Positions 1 through 7,200 of a stretch of DNA of 13,089 bases are shown here, one piece after another. This DNA comes from Candidatus Peregrinibacteria bacterium UBA1369. Its GTDB lineage: Bacteria; Patescibacteriota; Gracilibacteria; UBA1369. The stretch spans positions 652 to 13,740 of the forward strand of contig DBRL01000014.1 in assembly GCA_002305925.1 (NCBI GenBank), given 5' to 3'. How positions within the stretch are numbered: position 1 is the stretch's first letter; each line of letters opens with the position of its first letter. The notes under the pieces are model-generated. The model saw only the letters and a program-made list of their open reading frames with translations, was not told where the DNA came from and did not search any database. The position numbers and the translations under genes were made by a program.

Positions 1-575
1 TCCACCTCCGCCCGCAGGGTCTGCAGACGTTCCTGCATCGCGTAGGGCAGGGCATAGATGAGGTCTTCGGGCCAGTGCTCGCCGTTTTCGGCCATGCGGC
101 AGAGGGCGGATTCAATCAGGTTGTTGCAGACAATGGAGGAAACGCTTTCGTTGGGGCGGAAATGGCCGAGCATCAGTGCGACCGCGCGCAGGTTGGCAAC
201 CCAGTCGGTGAGGAAGCGGATGTCGTTGGAATCGGTACCGGGTGCGGGGTAAAAGTTTTCCTCGTTTTGAAAAACAAAATAATCATCCTGGTCAAAAACC
301 TCCAGACCGTATTGTTCACGGAAAAAAGCGGTGTAGGCGCGACGATAATCCCGTTCACGTTTTTTGGGCAGGATACCCGGGCTGAAAACCACGTCAAAAG
401 CCAGGCTGCCGAAATTGCCGGCCTTGAGCTGGGTGGCCTGATCGTCGTTGAGGGCGGAGAGATGGCGGACGGTGGTGGTGAGATCGAGATTGGGCAGATG
501 GTCCTGCAGCAGCAGGGCCTTGTAGCCGATGCCCTGGAGCAGGGCAGGGGAAATTTCGTTCAATGCATTTTTCAT
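1..575 (-). CDS. Hypothetical protein, N-terminal part (runs off left edge)
   Basis: An open frame on the minus strand starts at the ATG at 575-573 and stays open to base 1, giving 191 complete codons with no stop. The protein begins MKNALNEISPALLQGIGYKA. It is soluble-looking and acidic, with no signal peptide, membrane span or cysteine-rich motif. A charged, aromatic-rich part (about residues 65-110, with DQDDYFVFQNEENFYP) is followed by a mixed helical part (about 120-190). I do not recognise the family. It lies 105 bases downstream of leuS on the same strand, so it may be read from leuS or from its own weak promoter. The ATG has no Shine-Dalgarno; a run of seven T lies just upstream. The C-terminus is outside the window, so length and function cannot be judged. 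I am fairly sure it is a real gene, because its codons are ordinary and its amino-acid mix is protein-like. Confidence 0.7.
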   Translation of the reverse strand, partial: MKNALNEISPALLQGIGYKALLLQDHLPNLDLTTTVRHLSALNDDQATQLKAGNFGSLAFDVVFSPGILPKKRERDYRRAYTAFFREQYGLEVFDQDDYFVFQNEENFYPAPGTDSNDIRFLTDWVANLRAVALMLGHFRPNESVSSIVCNNLIESALCRMAENGEHWPEDLIYALPYAMQERLQTLRAEV

Positions 576-623
576 GGCGCGTGCAAAAAAATACTGAAGA
601 CAATGGTCTAACAAAGCGCCGGT

Positions 624-659
624 TACCAGTCAAGCCCGGAAAGGCTTAGGGGGCTGGTA
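624..659 (-). terminator. Nested inverted repeat after leuS, possible terminator
   Basis: Read on the minus strand, TACCAG (659-654) pairs with CTGGTA (629-624). Inside this outer stem AAGCC (647-643) pairs with GGCTT (636-632). The structure starts about 20 bases after the leuS stop. The following sequence, ACCGGCGCTTTGTT, has only a weak T tract, so it is a poor match to a classical intrinsic terminator. It could instead be a processing or attenuation structure between leuS and the next gene. Confidence 0.35.
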
Positions 660-679
660 GCGGTGGCCTAGAGGCAGCG

Positions 680-3199
680 CTAAACCACGAAATTGAGAAT
701 TTTGCCGGGGACGTAAATGTGTTTTTTGTAGCCGTCGGCCAGATATTTGCCGATATTGGCGTCGGCGCCGGCGGCAGCGATAATTTCCTCCTCGGTGGCC
801 TGGCGGGGCACCTGCAGGACGCCGCGCAGTTTGCCGTTGACCTGCACCGAGACGGCGATGCTATCGGTCTGTAGCAGGGCCGGATCATATTGCGGCCAGG
901 TCTGCCGGTGGATGAAAGGCTTGTTGCCGATGCGTGACCACAATTCCTCGGCGGTGAAGGGCGCGAAGGGGGCCAGGATCAGCAGAAATTTTTCGTAGAC
1001 ATCGCGGGGGATGGCCGGTAGTTCCGCCAGGGCGTTGACCAGAATCATCATCTGCGAGACGGCGGTGTTGAATTTGAACCCCTCAATGTCCTCGCCGACT
1101 TTTTTGATGGTTTTGTGGAGCTCGGAGAGCAGGGCCTTTGGCAGCGCCGGTTCCGGGGTGGCAGCTGGGGGTGTGGTGGATGCAACGGCCGGCTGGACGC
1201 GGGGGGCGAGGTTTTCGACTTTGTCCAGGAAGCGGCGGGCGCCGATCAGCGCGCGGGTACTCCAGTTGACTGCCTGGTCAAAAGGACCCATGAACATTTC
1301 ATAGAGACGCAGGGCGTCGGCGCCGTATTTGGCGACGACGTCATCGGGATTGATGACATTGCCCCAGCGCTTGCTCATCTTGCGGCCGTCCTCGCCCATG
1401 ATCAGGCCGACGTGCTGGAGGCGGGTAAAGGGTTCGTCGTGGGCAACCACCCCCATGTCAAAAAGAAATTTGTGCCAGAAACGGGCGTAAATGAGATGGC
1501 GGGTGGCGTGCTCGGCGCCGCCGACATAGAAATCCACCGGCGACCAGTGCTGTTCCAGTTTTTTATCGACCAAAGCGCGGTCGTTCTGCGGGTCGATATA
1601 ACGCAGATAATACCAGGACGACCCCGCCCACTGCGGCATGGTGTTGGTTTCGCGGCGGCCGGGGCCGCCGCATTGGGGGCAGACGGTGCTGACCCAGTCT
1701 TCGATTTTGGCCAAAGGCGATTCGCCCGTGCCGCTGGGCTCGTACTGCTCCACTTCCGGCAAACGGACAGGCAGGTCTTGCTCGGGGACGCCTACCGCGC
1801 CGCATTTTTCACAGTGGATAATCGGAATCGGTTCGCCCCAGTAGCGCTGGCGGGAAAAGACCCAGTCTTTCAGTTTGTAATTGACTTTGCCGCTGCCGTT
1901 TTTCGTTTTTTTGAGCCAGTCGGCCATTTTGGCGCGGGCTTCCGCCGAGGGAAGTCCGCTGAAATCGCCGGAATCAACGGTCAGGCCGTCGTCGGTAAAG
2001 GGCAGGGTGTCGGCGTCGCCGGCTGAGCCGGCGGTCACTTGACCGTCTGTGGCGAGCGCGGGCTGAATGGAGCGTCTGACGGCAATTTTATATTTATTGG
2101 CAAATTCGAAATCTCTCTCATCGTGCGCTGGGACGGCCATCACGGCGCCGGTGCCGTAGGAATTGAGCACGTAATCGGCGATGTAAACCGCCACTTTTTC
2201 ATTGTTGAAGGGATTTACCGCACTGATGCCCTGCAGTGGCAGGCCGGATTTGTCCTTGTTGAGATCGGTGCGTTCCAGGTCGGATTTATTTTTAATCTTT
2301 TCAATGTAGGCGGCCACTTCGTCCCAGTTGCCAATTTGTGTTTTCAACTCCTGCACCAGCGGATGTTCCGGGGCCAGCACCACATAAGTGCAGCCGAAAA
2401 TCGTATCGACGCGGGTGGTAAAAACACGGATTTTTTGTTCTGTTCCTTCGATCGCGAAATCAATTTCACAGCCTTCGCTGCGGCCAATCCAGTTGCGCTG
2501 CATTTCTTTGATCGAGGGCTCCCAATGCGGCAATTTTTCCAGGTCGTCGAGTAGGCGGTCGGCATAGTCGGTGATGCGCAGTACCCATTGGCGCAGTGGC
2601 TTTTTTTCAACCGGTGAACCACAGCGCTCACATTTGCCGTCCTCCAGGTCTTCATTGGCCAGACCGGTCAGGCAGGAAGGACACCAGTTGATCGGTTCCC
2701 AGGATTCGTAGGCCAGGCCTTTTTCAAACATTTTCAGGAAAATCCATTGCGTCCATTTGTAATAATCAGGGTCGGTAGTGTTGACCATGCGCTCCCAGTC
2801 GTAATCGAAGCCGATGATTTTCAGCTGGTTGATATAATTGGCGATATTGGCGTCGGTGGATACGCGGGGGTGGACCTTGTTTTTCAGCGCATAATTTTCC
2901 GCCGGCAGACCGAAGGCGTCAAAGCCCATCGGATGAAGCACGTTGAAGCCCTGCAGCCTTTTGTAGCGCGAAAAAACGTCGGTGGCGATATAGCCCTTGG
3001 GATGGCCCACGTGCAGTCCGGCGCCCGAGGGATAGGGAAACATGTCCAGAACGTAATATTTCGGCTTGGATAAATCCGCGGTGTCGGTGGCGTACAGGCG
3101 CGCTTTTTCCCATTGCGCCGCCCACTTTTTTTCGAAACTAAAATCGCGACCGTCCGGTTTGTTCTGCTCGCCGTTCTGATCGGCTTTTTGCTCTGCCAT
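680..3199 (-). CDS. leuS: Leucyl-tRNA synthetase
   Basis: Class Ia aminoacyl-tRNA synthetase; it joins leucine to tRNA-Leu with ATP in the cytoplasm. From the ATG at 3199 it is 839 residues, a normal bacterial length. Visible parts in order: the class I HIGH motif as HVGH (63-66, after FPYPSGAGL); a zinc-knuckle-like CPSC...CERC segment (about 172-195); the CP1 editing domain with FTTRVDTIFG and the GTGAVMAVPAHDERD block (about 347-362); a second cysteine pair set (HCEKCG near 463 and CPQCGG near 509); the KMSKS loop as KMSKR (607-611); the anticodon-binding helices; and a C-terminal domain with VNGKLRG. An upstream in-frame TTG at 3235 would add 12 residues but lies at the expected transcription start of a TATAAT box (3245-3240), so the ATG is preferred. 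The stop is TAG. It is divergent from the flippase gene. Confidence 0.97.
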   Translation of the reverse strand: MAEQKADQNGEQNKPDGRDFSFEKKWAAQWEKARLYATDTADLSKPKYYVLDMFPYPSGAGLHVGHPKGYIATDVFSRYKRLQGFNVLHPMGFDAFGLPAENYALKNKVHPRVSTDANIANYINQLKIIGFDYDWERMVNTTDPDYYKWTQWIFLKMFEKGLAYESWEPINWCPSCLTGLANEDLEDGKCERCGSPVEKKPLRQWVLRITDYADRLLDDLEKLPHWEPSIKEMQRNWIGRSEGCEIDFAIEGTEQKIRVFTTRVDTIFGCTYVVLAPEHPLVQELKTQIGNWDEVAAYIEKIKNKSDLERTDLNKDKSGLPLQGISAVNPFNNEKVAVYIADYVLNSYGTGAVMAVPAHDERDFEFANKYKIAVRRSIQPALATDGQVTAGSAGDADTLPFTDDGLTVDSGDFSGLPSAEARAKMADWLKKTKNGSGKVNYKLKDWVFSRQRYWGEPIPIIHCEKCGAVGVPEQDLPVRLPEVEQYEPSGTGESPLAKIEDWVSTVCPQCGGPGRRETNTMPQWAGSSWYYLRYIDPQNDRALVDKKLEQHWSPVDFYVGGAEHATRHLIYARFWHKFLFDMGVVAHDEPFTRLQHVGLIMGEDGRKMSKRWGNVINPDDVVAKYGADALRLYEMFMGPFDQAVNWSTRALIGARRFLDKVENLAPRVQPAVASTTPPAATPEPALPKALLSELHKTIKKVGEDIEGFKFNTAVSQMMILVNALAELPAIPRDVYEKFLLILAPFAPFTAEELWSRIGNKPFIHRQTWPQYDPALLQTDSIAVSVQVNGKLRGVLQVPRQATEEEIIAAAGADANIGKYLADGYKKHIYVPGKILNFVV

Positions 3200-3239
3200 T
3201 TTTATGCTGGTTAATCCATCAAAATACGTGCGCAATGAT

Positions 3240-3268
3240 ATTATAGAAGCGGGAAGATGTCGAATTAA
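3240..3268 (-). promoter_or_regulatory. Probable leuS promoter
   Basis: A perfect TATAAT lies on the minus strand at 3245-3240. Seventeen bases upstream is TTAATT (3268-3263), a poor -35 (three of six matches). Transcription would start near 3233, giving a leader of about 34 bases to the ATG at 3199. This argues against the TTG start at 3235. Confidence 0.45.
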
Positions 3269-3273
3269 TCGAC
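3259..3273. promoter_or_regulatory. Inverted repeat between leuS and flippase promoters
   Basis: GTCGA (3259-3263) and TCGAC (3269-3273) form a 5-bp inverted repeat around ATTAA. It overlaps the proposed leuS -35 and lies 29 bases before the flippase -35. It could be a small operator, but arms this short also occur by chance. Confidence 0.25.
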
Positions 3274-3301
3274 CAGGCGGCCGGAAGCCGGACTATGGAT
3301 T

Positions 3302-3330
3302 TTCACTGTTTTGCTGATTGGTGCTACAAT
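3302..3330 (+). promoter_or_regulatory. Promoter of the flippase gene
   Basis: TTCACT (3302-3307) is followed after exactly 17 bases by TACAAT (3325-3330), and TG at 3322-3323 makes it an extended -10 (TGC-TACAAT). Transcription would start near 3337. That excludes the in-frame starts TTG 3311 and ATG 3329, leaving ATG 3362 or ATG 3404. Confidence 0.65.
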
Positions 3331-3403
3331 GCACGCGCTGACAGAATTTTTTGTGTTCAAAATGTCACACAGCAGCTCAAAGCAATATCAGGAAAAAGGC
3401 GGG

Positions 3404-5116
3404 ATGACGCAACAGGGAACTAATTCTGGCGAGCCGCGCCGGCAGCCGCATGTGGCGCGGAAAATCCTGTTCAACACGGTGTCGCAGGTGGTGGCCAAAA
3501 TAATTGTCGGGGTGTTTTCGGTGATCATACTGAAAATGCTGACTACCTACCTAGGCAAACAGGGCTACGGTATCTATAAATCGATCTATGAGTTTCTGGC
3601 GCTTTTCGCAATTGTGGCCGACATGGGGCTCTATACGATCGGCGTGCGGGAGATGAGCAAGAATCCCGAACGCGAAGAAATGGTGCTGGGCAATATGATG
3701 ACGGTGCGCTCGATCGTGATTGGCGTAGTCTCGGTGATAGCCTTTGCCGTGGCTTTCCTGATTGACGAATACCGGGGCAGCGTGGCGCCGTACGCGGTGG
3801 CCCTGGCAGCAGTGGGATCGGTGTTTGCCATTTTGACCGGCACGGTTTCCACGGCTTTGCAGGTACATCTGAAAATGGAAAAAAATTCGTTGGGATCGGT
3901 GGCCGGCAAGCTGGCCTCGCTGATCTATATGGCGGTGGTGATTTATTATTTTTACCCGCATGGCTGTGCTCCGCAGGACGTACTTTTCCTCTCCAATGAG
4001 GGCGGGGCCTGCGCGGTGAGCGACGGGGCGTTCCTGCAACTGGTGGCGGCGGGACTGTTCGGCAATCTGGTCATGTTTGCCGTGACGGGGTATTTCGCGC
4101 GGCAACTGGTAAAAATCCGTTACCGGCTGGACTGGTGGTTCTGGAAAGAAGTGCTCTGGAAAGCCCTGCCCTATGGTGTGGCCCTGGTGCTCAACCAAAT
4201 CTATTTCCGTATCGGCTCGGTGATGCTACTGAATATGCCGGGCTTTGGCGCCACCTATGTGGCTACCTACTCAGCGCCTTCCACCATGCTGGAGGCGGCG
4301 GGCATTGTGCCGCTCTATTTCATGAATGCCATTTTACCATTTTTGACGCGGGCCCTGCAGGCCAAGGATGGCTCACACAAGCCGATTATTCAGACGGCCT
4401 TTGACTTTCTGATGATGGCGGCCCTGCCGATTGTCACCGGTACTTTCATTTTGGCCTATCAATTTATCTATCTGATCACCACACCGGAATTTTTGACCAA
4501 TTGGAGTACCGGCTATGTGGGATCGGACATTGTGCTGCAAATTTTGATTATCGCCCTGCTGTTCAGTTTCCTGAACGGCCTGTTTGGCTATGTGCTGGTA
4601 GCTTCCGAGCATCAGGACAAACTGCTGGTGCGCAATTTGATCGGGGCGGCTCTGACCGTGCTGCTGTCATGGTGGCTGATACCGGACTGGGGCGTGCGGG
4701 GCGCGGCTTTTGCCAACATTATCACCGAGTTTTATATTTTTGTAGCCTCCTACATTCTGGCCAGGCGCTATGTGGAATTTGAGATCAAACTGGGACGCCT
4801 TTTCAAGATGCTTTTGGCGACTGCTTTGATGGCGCTGGCGGTCTGGTACGCCAAAGAGCCGACCTATCATCTCTGGGGGCTGCAGAACAAGAATTTCATC
4901 GTGCTGATTCCGCTGGGTGGCGTGGTTTATTTTGCTGTACTGATCGCCACCAAGGCCCTGACCAAAGAAATGCTGATGGTGGTGCTGAAGAAAAAAATGC
5001 CCGTCACTACCGAGGGTCCGTGGCGCGAAGTGGAAAAGGTAGCCAAGGCCGGTCCCGAAAATGAAGCCGTCTCGGAGGCCAGCGGTTCGGAAGTGAAGGA
5101 CAGCGAGAACAGATAA
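3404..5116 (+). CDS. Wzx-type polysaccharide/lipid-linked oligosaccharide flippase
   Basis: Integral inner-membrane protein of the polysaccharide biosynthesis (Wzx/MATE-like, MOP superfamily) group, which flips lipid-linked sugar units to the outer leaflet. From ATG 3404 it is 570 residues. After a short polar N-terminus the family start is seen (ARKILFNTVSQVVAKI, then YLGKQGYGIYKS and DMGLYTIGVREM). Many hydrophobic segments follow, about 12-14 by eye, interrupted by a loop near residues 185-210 (CAPQDVLFLSNEGGAC). It ends in a charged, E/K-rich cytoplasmic tail of about 45 residues. ATG 3404 was chosen because AGGAAAAAGGCGGG directly precedes it; ATG 3362 is also possible. It has its own promoter and ends 30 bases before glyA, so the two may be co-transcribed. 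The substrate cannot be told, no glycosyltransferase genes are adjacent, and a MurJ-like lipid II role is less likely by motif. Confidence 0.88.
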   Translation: MTQQGTNSGEPRRQPHVARKILFNTVSQVVAKIIVGVFSVIILKMLTTYLGKQGYGIYKSIYEFLALFAIVADMGLYTIGVREMSKNPEREEMVLGNMMTVRSIVIGVVSVIAFAVAFLIDEYRGSVAPYAVALAAVGSVFAILTGTVSTALQVHLKMEKNSLGSVAGKLASLIYMAVVIYYFYPHGCAPQDVLFLSNEGGACAVSDGAFLQLVAAGLFGNLVMFAVTGYFARQLVKIRYRLDWWFWKEVLWKALPYGVALVLNQIYFRIGSVMLLNMPGFGATYVATYSAPSTMLEAAGIVPLYFMNAILPFLTRALQAKDGSHKPIIQTAFDFLMMAALPIVTGTFILAYQFIYLITTPEFLTNWSTGYVGSDIVLQILIIALLFSFLNGLFGYVLVASEHQDKLLVRNLIGAALTVLLSWWLIPDWGVRGAAFANIITEFYIFVASYILARRYVEFEIKLGRLFKMLLATALMALAVWYAKEPTYHLWGLQNKNFIVLIPLGGVVYFAVLIATKALTKEMLMVVLKKKMPVTTEGPWREVEKVAKAGPENEAVSEASGSEVKDSENR

Positions 5117-5146
5117 AGCGGATTTATTTATTTGACCAGTTTGATC

Positions 5147-6652
5147 ATGACAAATTATTTAAAAGACTATTTGAAAGACCGTTCACTGACCGATGTGCCG
5201 GCTGAAGCGGTGGCTTTTTATGCGGCGCTGGATTCGGTGGCGGCGGTGAGCCCGCTGGTGGCGGAAGCCGTGCTGAAGGAGCTTGATGACCAACGCGCCA
5301 ACCTGAAACTGATTGCCTCGGAAAACTATTCCGCCCTGGCTGTACAACAGGCGATGGGAAATCTGCTGACCGACAAATATGCCGAGGGGATACCCGCGGC
5401 CCGTTTCTATGCCGGCTGCGACAATGTTGACGCCATTGAATCGGAGGCGGCCAGGCTGGCCCGCGAGCTTTTCGGCGCCGACCACGCCTATGTGCAGCCC
5501 CACTCGGGTGCCGATGCCAACATGGTGGCCTTTACGGCCATCCTGGCCGCCCGCGTACAACGTGATTTCGTGGAAAAAGTGGCCAAATTGGCTGAGGAAA
5601 AGGGGAACGAGCCACCACGCGACGTGCGGGGTCTGACGGCCGAAGATTGGACCAAACTGCGCGAAGCAACTCTCCACCAGAAACTGATGGCCATGGACAT
5701 CGGGTCGGGCGGGCATCTGACGCACGGCTACCGGATGAATATCTCTTCCTGGCTGTTTGAGACGCATCAGTATGCCGTATCACGGGAGACCGGCGTGCTG
5801 GATTATGATCAACTGGCGGCGATGGCGCGCGAGGTGAAGCCGCTGATACTGCTGGCCGGCTACTCGGCCTATCCGAGAAAAATTGATTTTTCGAAAATGC
5901 GGGCCATTGCCGATGAGGTGGGCGCGGTGCTGATGGTGGACATGGCCCATTTCGCCGGTCTGGTGGCCGGCAAGGTATTCACCGGCGTATATGATCCGAT
6001 TGCTTTTGCCGATATCGTCACCTCGACCACGCACAAAACCCTGCGCGGGCCGCGCGGCGGGATCGTGCTCTGCAAGAACTGGCTGAAAGAGTTCGTGGAC
6101 AAAGGCTGTCCGGCGATGCTGGGCGGCCCGCTGCCGCAAATGATGGCAGCCAAGGCGGTGGCCTTCAAACTGGCACTGGAACCGCAATTTCGCGATTATG
6201 CCCGCCGGATTGTTGAAAATTCGCAGGCCCTGGCGGCGGAATGCCAGGCGCTGGGCATGGAGGTGCTGACCGGGGGTACGGACAATCATCTGCTGCAAAT
6301 CAATGTTTTCAAGAGTTTTGGACTGACCGGACGGCAGGCCGAGGACGCGCTGCGCTCCTGCGGGCTGACAATGAACCGCAATTCGATTCCCTTTGACCCC
6401 AATGGAGTCTGGTATACCAGCGGTCTGCGGCTGGGCACGCCGGCGGTGACCACACTGGGCATGGGCGCGGACGAGATGAAACAGATAGCCGCGATGATCA
6501 AAAAAGCACTGGCTTCCTGCAAACCCGCCCTGACCAAAGACGGCCAGCCCAGCCAGGCCAAATACACGATGGACGAAACCGTGCGCGCGCAGATCAAGGA
6601 GGAGGCCGGTCAAATGCTGGCCCGTTTCAGGCTCTATCCCGAGCTGGATTAG
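5147..6652 (+). CDS. glyA: Serine hydroxymethyltransferase, long (chlamydial/spirochaetal) type
   Basis: PLP enzyme interconverting serine plus tetrahydrofolate with glycine plus methylene-tetrahydrofolate; cytoplasmic one-carbon metabolism. From ATG 5147 it is 501 residues, versus about 415-420 for E. coli GlyA. Seen: LIASENYS (55-62), HSGADAN (119-125), GGHLTHG (188-194), VDMAHFAGLVAGKV (264-277) with the PLP-ring Asp265, and the Schiff-base lysine K297 in TSTTHKTLRGPRGG. Later come GTDNHLL and TSGLRLGTPAVTTLGM. The extra length comes from an N-terminal extension of about 35 residues and an insertion of about 40 (roughly 137-180) between HSGADAN and GGHLTHG. From memory, this layout and the PFDPNG-WYTSG stretch match SHMTs of Chlamydia and Treponema. 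A TTG at 5132 would add five residues; neither start has a Shine-Dalgarno. The stop is TAG. The gene lies 30 bases after the flippase gene and is followed by a strong hairpin. Confidence 0.96.
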   Translation: MTNYLKDYLKDRSLTDVPAEAVAFYAALDSVAAVSPLVAEAVLKELDDQRANLKLIASENYSALAVQQAMGNLLTDKYAEGIPAARFYAGCDNVDAIESEAARLARELFGADHAYVQPHSGADANMVAFTAILAARVQRDFVEKVAKLAEEKGNEPPRDVRGLTAEDWTKLREATLHQKLMAMDIGSGGHLTHGYRMNISSWLFETHQYAVSRETGVLDYDQLAAMAREVKPLILLAGYSAYPRKIDFSKMRAIADEVGAVLMVDMAHFAGLVAGKVFTGVYDPIAFADIVTSTTHKTLRGPRGGIVLCKNWLKEFVDKGCPAMLGGPLPQMMAAKAVAFKLALEPQFRDYARRIVENSQALAAECQALGMEVLTGGTDNHLLQINVFKSFGLTGRQAEDALRSCGLTMNRNSIPFDPNGVWYTSGLRLGTPAVTTLGMGADEMKQIAAMIKKALASCKPALTKDGQPSQAKYTMDETVRAQIKEEAGQMLARFRLYPELD

Positions 6653-6681
6653 GGCAGCGCAGGAACAGGCATGGCGAAGAT

Positions 6682-6725
6682 CCCGCCCCTGGCCAGAGAT
6701 GGACCAGGGAGCGGGGAGTCGTTTT
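6682..6725 (+). terminator. Hairpin terminator after glyA
   Basis: CCCGC+CCCTGG (6682-6692) pairs with CCAGGG (6704-6709) and, after a one-base bulge (A6710), GCGGG (6711-6715). This gives an 11-bp GC-rich stem with an 11-base loop, followed by GAGTCGTTTT. It begins 30 bases after the glyA stop. The T tract is short, so termination may be partial. Confidence 0.6.
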
Positions 6726-6751
6726 CGGGAGGATACAGGCGGTCAGGCGGC

Positions 6752-6946
6752 CTAGCGGAAGTAATAGACGGTTTCCCGCCCGCCAGTCGAGACGTGCAGC
6801 CGGCCGAACAGCCAGGCCATCAGGCAGGCCGGTCCTACCAGCAAACTGCCCAGCCGCCAGAGGTGATACCACCGCTTGTGGATCACGATGGTAGTCTCAC
6901 CCCGCTCGTATCCGAGTGTCCAGCGCAGACAAAAATCAGCAACCAT
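6752..6946 (-). CDS. Small single-span membrane protein, unknown function
   Basis: A 64-residue frame starts at ATG 6946-6944 and ends with TAG at 6754-6752. Its main support is a perfect Shine-Dalgarno, AGGAGGG (6957-6951), with five bases between AGGAGG and the ATG, the best ribosome site in the window. The protein starts MVADFCLRWTLGYERGE. It has a basic, Trp-rich stretch (HKRWYHLWR, about 36-44), one hydrophobic segment (LGSLLVGPACLMAWLFG, about 45-61 by composition), then a short polar tail ending ETVYYFR. By the positive-inside rule the N-terminus would be cytoplasmic. No family is recognised. The same frame stays open upstream to 7168, but that longer form would cross a good promoter and lacks a ribosome site. 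The gene stands alone, convergent with glyA and divergent from the RNase J gene. It may be a lineage-specific small protein; a chance frame cannot be fully excluded. Confidence 0.55.
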   Translation of the reverse strand: MVADFCLRWTLGYERGETTIVIHKRWYHLWRLGSLLVGPACLMAWLFGRLHVSTGGRETVYYFR

Positions 6947-7073
6947 CTTGCCCTCCTGACGTGAATCGCGCCTTTTTACGCGGCGTGACAGCCATTTACC
7001 GGCCAAGTTTCCAACCCGAATTGGTGATGGGCGCTTGAACGGCCCTTTACGTTTCAGCAGAGCCGTTGAAGAC
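6947..7073 (-). other. Long, possibly structured 5' leader of the small protein gene
   Basis: Read on the minus strand, two mutually exclusive pairings share bases near the start: CCGT-CTTCA-ACGG, and AACGGC pairing with GCCGTT about 18 bases on. Further on are CCAA-TTCGGG-TTGG and CGCC-GCGTAAAAA-GGCG, the last just before the Shine-Dalgarno. I do not recognise a known riboswitch or leader family. All stems are short, so this is tentative. Confidence 0.25.
6951..6957 (-). promoter_or_regulatory. Strong Shine-Dalgarno deciding the start of the small membrane protein
   Basis: AGGAGGG on the minus strand, five bases (GCAAG after AGGAGG) from the ATG at 6946. It fixes the start at 6946 rather than at farther upstream codons of the same open frame. 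Confidence 0.7.
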
Positions 7074-7079
7074 GGTTTT

Positions 7080-7107
7080 AGTATACTACTATTTGCTTTT
7101 TTGTAAA
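7080..7107 (-). promoter_or_regulatory. Promoter for the small membrane protein gene
   Basis: On the minus strand TTTACA (7107-7102), 16 bases, then TATACT (7085-7080). Transcription would start near 7073 and give a leader of about 127 bases before ATG 6946. The leader contains possible small hairpins. Confidence 0.5.
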
Positions 7108-7120
7108 TATCATGTAGAAT
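7093..7120 (+). promoter_or_regulatory. Upstream promoter of the RNase J gene
   Basis: TTGCTT (7093-7098), 16 bases, then TAGAAT (7115-7120), in an AT-rich stretch that also holds the divergent promoter at 7080-7107. The two promoters physically overlap on opposite strands, so they may compete. Confidence 0.4.
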
Positions 7121-7136
7121 TGCAACTCTTATTTCA

Positions 7137-7145
7137 TGATATAAT
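7137..7145 (+). promoter_or_regulatory. Extended -10 promoter of the RNase J gene
   Basis: TGA-TATAAT is a perfect extended -10. No good -35 lies at the right distance (GAATTG at 7117-7122). Transcription would start near 7152, leaving an A-rich, unstructured leader of about 49 bases to ATG 7201. There is no Shine-Dalgarno. Confidence 0.55.
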
Positions 7146-7200
7146 TGAAGCAGTCCTTCAAAATACATTAATAATAAATAACAAATTAGATATATAAGAC

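Noticed and set aside
1115..2026. 303-codon open frame on the plus strand opposite leuS
   Set aside because: Fully antisense to leuS, which has all its family motifs. Long antisense frames arise from GC-rich third positions, and the translation has no recognisable family features.
3551..4198. 215-codon open frame on the minus strand inside the flippase gene
   Set aside because: Antisense to a membrane protein; His/Gln/Arg-rich, no motif or promoter.
5780..6613. 277-codon open frame on the minus strand opposite glyA
   Set aside because: Antisense shadow of a clear SHMT gene; composition rich in His, Gln and Arg, no motif, no start signal.
6671..6964. 97-codon frame on the plus strand after glyA
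   Set aside because: Overlaps the glyA terminator hairpin and the small membrane protein gene, with no start signal or protein-like composition.
6752..7168. 138-residue version of the small membrane protein gene
   Set aside because: The longer start has no ribosome site and would cross the TTTACA/TATACT promoter; the AGGAGGG at 6951-6957 points to the 64-residue form.
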